Assembly: GCA_036346225.1 (NCBI GenBank)
Contig: JARFIW010001082.1
Span: 3,658,001-3,722,000, forward strand
Source: Platerodrilus igneus
Lineage: Eukaryota > Arthropoda > Insecta > Coleoptera > Lycidae
DNA length: 64,000 nt
Reading direction: 5' to 3'
Part shown: in pieces, positions 57,336 through 64,000 of the stretch
How the letters are laid out: each line of letters begins with the position of its first letter
Numbering within the stretch: the stretch's first letter is position 1
The notes under the pieces: generated by a model
Seen by the model: only the letters and a program-made list of their open reading frames with translations
What the model was told of the DNA's origin: nothing
The model's database searches: none
Made by a program: the position numbers and the translations under genes

Positions 57336-59405
57336 AAAAAGCTATTCATTACCTTAACTGTGTTGGTCCATTGACTTTCTTCTGTTAATCGCCTCGGCTG
57401 CTCCTCTAGATAACTTTCATCCTCATACATAAAAAAACAAACACATTCCTACCACAAACATCAACGTTAACTCTATTTATATCAATATTCACAATACATT
57501 AAAATTTCAAAATTAAAATTCAGCATAAATTTTAATATCAGAAAATTTCAAAATTAAATTCATTATCATTTTAATGTGCATCCAGAATTAAAGTCCTTGT
57601 AGGATGCCTACTAATTACTATAACAATATATGCAGACCGGAGTCTGAGTACAAAGGAGCATCTACCACCCTTTACGTTAATTAACCAGGTTCGTCTAATT
57701 GAGCTCAAAGACATACCCTAAATTTTCATCATAATCCAGAACATCAATACTAAATACCCCTTTCTACTTAAACAAGCAAATTTCACCTTAAAATTAAAAT
57801 ATTATTGTTAGTACCATTTCACTACTGTCCATTTTGAGTAAATCAATTATAAAGTTATTCAACACACACAAAATATCAAAGTTCAAACAAAATAGTATAA
57901 TTTACCTGAAGGTTACTTGCACTCGTAGCTTCAATGTACATCGTCCCTTTTGTTAATCACACCATTCCAACTGGGTTATATTTACGGCTTCTGATTCTCA
58001 ACGCTTTAAAAATTTTCTCCATCACCATTTATTTAAAGTTGTTTCAGGGCTTTTCCGGAACTAATCTGTGTATATCTGACCCTAGTCTTGTGGATCCAGA
58101 CACGTTTATGCACCATTTAATTATTAATACCCCGAAAATAACAAAGAAATTCATACTTCTTTCACCAATATACGCCAAAACTGCCTACTTTTGTGTATAT
58201 ATTTGTCGTTGTAAATTTTTACCAATTGGTACAGTGATACTAAACTTTATTACCTTGTATCTTCTTTTCTAAGTGCACTAACGTACATTCATTGTAGCAC
58301 GTAAAGAACAAGCTGTTTTAAATCACATAATATTCGAGCAAACTGTTTAAATTATTTAATATTAAAACCGGAAAACTAAAAAGCACTGTTTAACTCGTTC
58401 AATCAAGTCGAAGATCTAAGAGAGCTTGTCCATATTAACCTCCGTATATATAGCGGTTAGCCTGTCTGTCGGTCTGTTCCCCAAAACGGACAATTCTAAA
58501 GAATTTCGTCTGCTATGTTCCCATTCCGCAGCTCGGCATGCGATTTTTACGAATTTTGTACTCGCCCCAGTTAAATCTCAGAAAATTTCCACACGGCACG
58601 CAACGTCTGAGAATACCTAATTAAATTTTATACAGAAATGTTATTTCTACCTCTCAATTTTGCCTTTTACTTTCAACCAATCGCAACCCCATGACGTTGC
58701 TCTACTCACGCCTTTTTACTATATGTGTCTCGGTCTTGCGCCTATTATCTGTCTCTATCTACCCTGCTCTTATTAGTGCAAATTGATATTCCTTATTATC
58801 GATTATTTCAGTCCATGTGGACTATCTGGGTTAAATAACCCCGTATCGCACCTTCTCGTGAATATTAAGCCACGGTTTCTCCAAGATTCTTTGTAACCAT
58901 TAATTATCTGCAACATTTTCGCCGTACGTGACTTTTAAACTACGCAGGTGTTCAAACATAATATTAATTCTCAGAGCTTTATTTTATTGGGTTTTTACAA
59001 GTTTTTATAGATATTATATGTTACTAACGGTTCAATTAACTTCAATTAAAATTAATACCCTTTAAATTTTAGTGAATCCTAACTAAATATTAATTATTAT
59101 CTGTACGTTTTAATACCGGTTACTTAAAATAGGGTTAATTAATATAAATTTTGCACGTAATTTCCATTTGTTTCTTTATTAGAAATAATTAAATTACACG
59201 TAAAGTTTTCTAATACTGCTTCCTTTTTTATATAAAGCGTCTTGTACATAATTTAAATCTCTTATTTTTAATGAAACGAATGAATTTTTATGCTTCACGC
59301 TTTTATTTAATAACGCGAGTTATGTATCTTTTCCCAAAGCTTCTACACAGTGATTAAAATTATTTGATGTGATTATTTAATTTTCTACCCTGGTCTAAAT
59401 ATGAG

Positions 59406-59407
<2 letters not shown>
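57196..59407. mobile_element. 2.2-kb insertion in the right arm's (AT)n tract
   Basis: Absent from the left arm, and bordered on both sides by (AT)n, as expected if it inserted into the microsatellite or arose by recombination between such tracts. Its left end has direct repeats (below). It contains an ORF at 57934-58272 (112 codons, hydrophobic, no known motif) and a segment near 58460 with CTGTCTGTCGGTCTGTTCC. No transposase or TIR was recognised, so the class is unknown. Confidence 0.65.

Positions 59408-59449
<42 letters not shown>
59408..59449. repeat. (AT)n microsatellite at the right end of the insertion
   Basis: About 42 bases of alternating AT followed by GTATGTATTTTATAAATTAC, which matches the left-arm flank at 49035-49055 inverted. 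Confidence 0.95.
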
Positions 59450-59457
<8 letters not shown>

Positions 59458-60462
59458 TTTATAAATTACAATAAAGAAAAATACATTGTGTGTTTCATTT
59501 CACATTACTCCCGATTTAATAACTACGTAATCTCAGTTTACAGAACGGTGTAAAACAATTTTTGACTTTTAATCTGAGTGCATATTTCCAATAGATGCTC
59601 TCATTTTTGCGATTAAAGTTAGAAATGCATTTTAAATAGATGCTTTTATATTTTTGCAATTGAAATTAGAAATGCATGTGATCTAAAATTGCAGAGTTGA
59701 CTTCAGTACGTAACTATGGAAATGCAAATGCTGAAGAAGCATTAGACTAGACTATCGTTGACAAGAAAAAAAGCTGTCGGACATGGGTTGAATTTTCTGC
59801 TGTTCTTGTTGTTTAATATCTTTATATATACTCAAGATATGTGTGTGATAATCGCTCAATCTTTATTGTCAAGTTGTAGTTGTGTTCTATAGAACAAATC
59901 AAAAATGAAAACTTTTTTTAAAATTGCCCTTGTCAGGAAAGAATAATGATAGTGGTTAGGTTAAAATTATTGAGTAGTTTATAGTCAATCCAAATGAAGT
60001 GCTTGAAAAAATTGTTTACTCCGTGAGCAGATCCACCAATTGCAACGTTAGCATATATTTCAATAGATTTATTTCTAGTTTCTTTTAAGTTGGAGCATTT
60101 CATAAATTTCCTCGTTTATATATTTCTTGCAGATAAACTGAGTTCGCGATTTAATAACTACGACTTGTTATTCTTTAAAAGCGAGAATGAGAAAATTGGT
60201 ACAGTCTGTTTGTCTATTTGTCTGTCTGTCTTTGGCAAAATTTTCGAGATATCTGTACAATTTGTTAAATGGTGTAAAACCAGTAAAGAGCTATTGCGTT
60301 GATCAATTATAATTGCTTTCAGGGTTGAGAGTCCCATTCGTGCTGTCTGAGTTTAATTGTTTTTTTTTCTGCAGACATCAGCATTAAAGATTTCTTACTG
60401 ACTACAATAATAATACAGACACAATTTTTTCTATTGTTTTTTTAGTATTATCAAACCATTCT

Positions 60463-60660
60463 AGTAGTACATTATCAGGGTTTTCACCCCCACATTTCCA
60501 CCAGCATCCACATTTCCACACACATCTGGACCAAATTTACATGTAAATTCCCATAAGGAGGAAATGAGGGAGATGAATCTCCTCCTGGCTCCTCCTTGCT
60601 CTCCTCCTTGCTCGGACACCCCCAACCATTTTGATTACGTCACACCCGCATTCTTTCCAC
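60463..60660. other. GC-richer flank with pyrimidine runs
   Basis: Contains repeated CATTTCCAC/CACATTTCC and CTCCTCCTTGCTC motifs just outside the right arm. No coding content. Confidence 0.6.
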
Positions 60661-60662
60661 CC

Positions 60663-61243
60663 GCGAGATAAATCTTTCTCCGCATTTCCACCCACGAGAT
60701 AAACCTATCTTGTTTGGTATCAATTAATATTAGAATTTTCTCAGCTACCCGAATTTCTAAGAATTTTTTAGATTGCACCATCCCCGAGGGAGCTACCCCC
60801 ATTTTAAGATTTCTTACTTGTAGCGACTTTTGAGCGTTCTTATAAATTTTTTAGTCATGCAATACATCAAATTAGCTTAGAATTTTACGCAGAATCCGAA
60901 TCTGTAAACAGATTTAATATCCGACCACGCCCTACAAAATTACACACATACCCTCTGCGAGATAAATCTTTCTCCACATTTCCACCCACGAGATAAACCT
61001 ACCTTGTTTGGTATCAATCAATATTAGAATTTTCTAAGCTACCCAAATCTCTTTAAATTTTCACATAGCACCATCCCCAGAGAGCTACCCCCATTTTAAG
61101 ATTTCTTACCTGTAGCGACTTTTGAGCGTTCTTATAAATTTTTTATACATGTAGCACATCTTGTTAGTCTAGAATTTTATGCACAATCCGAATCTCTAAA
61201 TAGATTTAAAATCGAACGATCCCTTACCATTTTACACACACCC
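60663..61243. repeat. Tandem duplication of about 294 bp
   Basis: Unit 1 60663-60956 and unit 2 60957-61243. Shared blocks: GCGAGATAAATCTTTCTCC, CACGAGATAAACCTA, TCTTGTTTGGTATCAAT or CCTTGTTTGGTATCAAT, GAGCTACCCCCATTTTAAGA and GTAGCGACTTTTGAGCGTTC. Within each unit the GAGATAAA.CT motif is itself doubled. It lies downstream of the minus-strand zinc-finger/polymerase remnant. Confidence 0.9.
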
Positions 61244-61409
61244 TTTAAATTATAAATTTCCTGCGGCTTATACATAAAAGAAAATCTAAAAACAATTCTT
61301 AAAACTTTTTTATTACAGACAATTTTTACTAATACAGTTTAAATTTTGTAAAACCACATTTCTAAATACATATTTACAATTTTTATTTTAACCTAGAACT
61401 TCTCATATC
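61244..61409. other. Truncation boundary of the polymerase head
   Basis: A+T-rich join between the 294-bp duplication and the abrupt end of the polymerase-like sequence; nothing else seen. Confidence 0.45.
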
Positions 61410-62180
61410 GGCTTATACTTATTAATATTTATTTCTAAATAGAGCACCTTTTCCAAAGACCAACCGGACCCGCATGTTTCAAATTCCTCTGATTTTGTTC
61501 TTATGGTTTCGCTTAGGACCTCGTACATATTTTCCAGATTACTAGAAGACGTTATAACAACATTTTTGTGTTAAAGGATTTCACATCGGTAGTCTCTTCC
61601 CCATTTTGGTGTAAACGCCGTAGAGTTCGCAGTAGACTTTTATTGCTGTATGTTGTATTCTTTTTTCATTTATTAATCGAATAAATCGCTCTTTCTGCTT
61701 CCAAAGAAACTCGGGCACTCCATCGTCGACACTGGCGTTCTTTATGCGATAGCTAGCCATACGGTTGTTAAACGCTGTACTAACCATTTCTACACCATCG
61801 TCGTTAGTAGCGGTAACTGATGCATTTTTATGTCTGTTGCTCCTTAAGTGTGCAGCATAGGTAGTCTTTTCCATTTCGAAATCGCATACTTTACACATAA
61901 TTCGTGGTTGTTTCGTACAAGTCCCTTTAACAGCTGGCGGAGCTGAACGTTTAAGGCTTAATGACATACCGTGCTGTTTTTCCTTGTGTCGCAGTAAGTT
62001 GTCCATTCTCGTAAAAGCGAAACCGCAAGACCCACAGTTTAAGTACTTTGCTGCGGGCGGATGTATAAGCAACCGTGGACGATGTTGCACCACGACATTT
62101 GTTCTGGTGCCGTTTGAGAGCATTTTCCAGGTATAGGAAGCACCGCAAGAGTTGCACTTAAAAACGTTTGCAGATACCAT
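61410..62180 (-). pseudogene. C2H2 zinc fingers joined to polymerase B N-terminal region
   Basis: Minus strand, ATG at 62180 (MVSANVFKC). Residues ~8-12 give CNSCG; CGSCGFAFTRMDNLLRHKEK followed by QH is a classical C2H2 finger (C-x2-C-x12-H-x4-H), and CKVCDFEMEKTTYAAHLRSN followed by RH is a second, U1-like finger. Then VSTAFNNRMASYRIKN and AIKVYCELYGVYTK match the start of the conserved insect Polinton/adintovirus polymerase head. The frame stops at 61581. Two shifted frames continue it: DVKSFNTK, then LENMYEVLSETIRTKSEEFE and GSGWSLEKVLYLEININKYK, ending near 61410 before the exonuclease. Two frameshifts and truncation make it non-functional. DNA binding by the fingers is inferred. Confidence 0.75.
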
Positions 62181-62800
62181 TTTAGTACAAAACAAAATCC
62201 GCACTATAGCACTTTGGTTAAACTTGTAAGCGAACTAACTTATAACTAAAGAGTTTATTCTTGCGCACCGGCTTTATGTACCCTATAGAATGCAAACCGA
62301 AGGTTTCCGAAGACACCCGAACGAAGTCTCGGATTCAGCGGGAGACTAAATGAGGTCATAATCCTTGCTGCTCGTCCAATACATTTAGCGCCAATGCATG
62401 CACCTGGGTCGCATCGTCGATGGTGCGAATGCCGTTAGTAGAAACATCGGAAACGTCTTCCATGTTATACGGATCGCGTGCATATTAAAAATCCAAAAGG
62501 GTGATATAACACGCACACAAATTGTCTGCAAGTCGTGCTGTAGAAGATGCAGTGCTACTATAACCAAAAACTTAATAAAAACATTTTAAACCTTTGCTAA
62601 GGGAATACCAAACTTGTCTACGGAATACTTACTAATAAACCAATTTAATTTTAAATAACTTCTACGTCATATTTTAGGAAATGGACGGCTTGAATATTTT
62701 CTAAATGAATCACCAAGCGAAAGTATATGCTTAGCAGTATTAAAATTGACCATTAATTTCCAATTTTTACGACCGTGGTTAATTATAGATTAAAATTTAA
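62181..62800. other. Upstream region of the zinc-finger gene
   Basis: The GC-richer part (62270-62480) has overlapping ORFs on both strands without family signal. It may be the 5' region of the minus-strand gene. TATAACTAAA near 62236 could be a TATA-like element, but this is weak. Confidence 0.35.
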
Positions 62801-62805
62801 TTTGT

Positions 62806-63511
62806 GCACGTTCGAGCTTCCCGTAAACTAACATATTTTAGAGCAACAATGCGCTGTATAATACATGCATACCCCTTCGCCGCGCTACTGCTATTCTTGT
62901 AATTGCTAGAAAAAGTCACTCTCCTTCTTACTGTTAGGACCGATGCAAAGCACCAATTTTTTTATACTTTCTATAGCACATCGCGTGCTTTTTCGTATGA
63001 TAATTAAATTTGCTTCTGTAGGCTTTTACACTTTCGTATAGCGCTCGGCCGCACGTAATGATTTCTAGAACCGGTAAGTACTCGATATCGATCCAATAGA
63101 GAATTAGATGCTCGATGTCTGTCAATTTCCGATTCCCTCGTAAAAGGTAGGAAAAACCCAGTCAATAATCCATTATACTTCAACCCGCTCCTGTTCTGAT
63201 AATTTACAAACATTTTTCAAACGACAATGGGCCGAGAATTTTTAAACCTCCGAGGGATCTTTAAGTCGTGATCAATTACACATCCGAGCTACGCGTAAAC
63301 TAACATATTTTGCAGCAACTGTATAATACATGCATACCCCTTCTCTGCGCTACTGCTATTCTTGTAGTTGCTTGAAAAAGTCAGTCGCCCTTTTTACTGC
63401 TAGGGCCGCTAAACAGCACCATTCCATACTTTCTTTATAAGTGTAGCACATCGCGCACTTTTTTGTCGGTTAATTAAATTTTTGTTTATGTAGGCCTTTA
63501 CACTTTCGCTT
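62806..63511. repeat. Pair of 235-bp direct repeats, about 470 bp apart
   Basis: Copy 1 62806-63040 and copy 2 63279-63511 share CGTAAACTAACATATTTT, TGTATAATACATGCATACCC, GCTACTGCTATTCTTGTA, ATAGCACATCGCG or GTAGCACATCGCG and TAGGCTTTTACACTTTCG or TAGGCCTTTACACTTTCG. The ~240 bp between them is unique. Lying upstream of the zinc-finger gene, they might be element-end or control repeats. Confidence 0.85.
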
Positions 63512-64000
63512 ATTTAAACATCTAATACAATTGATTAACCACTTTCGATTATTCTAACGGAGACCACCATACGCACCGTTCTTTTTAATTCCAACGATCC
63601 TATGGGCTTCCACGCACTAACACCTGACGTATCTTTCCTACTATTTGTTAAACAAAAACTACCGGTATTACCATTGTGGACGTAAGCAGATGTTTGTGGA
63701 TGTGTACGAGAGTATGTATCCATATACATTAACCAGTCTAAGCTATTTTATTTAGTCCACGAAAACTACTATTTTTCTAAACCACAATTAATAATCGCCT
63801 TTATAGGTTCCACATTTCTACCATTACCCAATGACTGGTGCTACGTACATGGAATCTTTAATTTCTTATTGGAGAGAATAAGAATTCTCCCACGCACTGC
63901 AGCGTAGTTGCATGCCCACCCCTTTTGGGAATATATGCTCGTTATAAGTTGTAACACCCGCGGTTTTACTTAACTACACTTCTTTATAATCGTATCTTTC
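63512..64000. other. Intergenic, nothing recognised
   Basis: No coding similarity; the small minus-strand ORF at 63535-63729 lacks any family feature. A faint third echo of the upstream repeat (GTTGCATGCCCACCCC near 63909) is possible. Confidence 0.4.

Larger units (their letters stand above)
48038..60462. mobile_element. Polinton-like composite with giant inverted repeat arms
   Basis: Left arm 48038-50930 and right arm 55314-60462 (inverted, with a 2.2-kb insertion at 57196-59407) enclose a 4.4-kb core. The core carries a Polinton integrase, polymerase B pieces and repeats of an accessory ORF. Blocks compared by eye are nearly identical between arms, with small indels. Outer ends fall inside the tail of the accessory ORF (AGAATGGTTTGATAAT), so they are not clean element termini. 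No 6-bp target duplication was identified. Capsid, ATPase and protease genes usual for Polintons were not seen, so the element is incomplete. Confidence 0.7.
55314..60462. repeat. Right arm of the giant inverted repeat (interrupted)
   Basis: Reverse complement of the left arm: ATATGCAATGTGCAACGCAT at its inner end, the polymerase tail at 55908-56065, TTGACGCCGTGAGCAGATCC at 56838, (AT)n at 57160-57195 and, after the insertion, (AT)n at 59408-59449. It then runs to AAACCATTCT at 60462. A 17-bp stretch around GTCAAGTTCTTTCAG present here (56255-56275) is missing from the matching place in the left arm. Confidence 0.85.

Overview
The window is A+T-rich eukaryotic DNA, almost certainly from an insect or other arthropod nuclear genome. 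No bacterial gene organisation, no host single-copy gene and no convincing tRNA or rRNA gene was found. Everything that can be recognised is mobile-element sequence, mostly old and broken: non-LTR retrotransposons, mariner-type DNA transposons, a PIF/Harbinger element, a Penelope-like element, Ty3/Gypsy remnants, and several pieces of Polinton/Maverick (adintovirus-like) elements.

Layout. 0.8-4.1 kb: plus-strand I/R1-type non-LTR relic (ORF1, end of RT, RNase H, tail zinc finger). 5.3-5.5 kb: minus-strand fragment resembling the C-terminal tail of a LINE. 6.6-7.2 kb: internally deleted mariner. 7.2-25.2 kb: no coding element recognised, but microsatellites, short tandem repeats and pairs of old dispersed repeats (10.2/24.0, 14.1/24.2 and 16.7/22.8 kb). 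25.2-26.2 kb: Ty3/Gypsy remnant whose RT start is joined to an integrase C-terminus. 29.5-31.5 kb: Penelope-like element with RT and a GIY-YIG endonuclease, followed by the tail of a second, inverted one. 32.0-32.1 kb: near-perfect palindrome. 32.5-33.2 kb: fragment of Polinton-type DNA polymerase B. 34.5-34.75 kb: Tc1/mariner-type transposase end. 36.6-39.0 kb: LINE fragments.

39.0-43.6 kb is a PIF/Harbinger element with recognisable terminal inverted repeats, a minus-strand transposase and a plus-strand MADF/Myb-like partner gene. A 5'-truncated non-LTR element of 1.83 kb sits inside the MADF exon and is flanked by a 14-bp target-site duplication. 45.4-46.4 kb is a Gypsy-like gag/protease remnant, followed by an odd array of direct and inverted repeats at 46.6-47.1 kb.

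The most striking structure is at 47.4-60.5 kb. Two nearly identical arms of about 2.9 kb (48038-50930 and, inverted, 55314-60462, the second carrying a 2.2-kb insertion) enclose a 4.4-kb core. The core holds a Polinton integrase with an intact DDE core and chromodomain, an N-terminal polymerase region, a polymerase C-terminal fragment and repeated ends of an unidentified ORF. The arms themselves contain shuffled pieces of the same polymerase and integrase genes, so they look like scrambled or self-captured element sequence and not simple terminal repeats. Just beyond, at 61.4-62.2 kb, is a second polymerase N-terminal region, here preceded by C2H2 zinc fingers in the same reading frame. No gene in the window looks fully intact, except possibly the integrase core and the small ORF at 47380.
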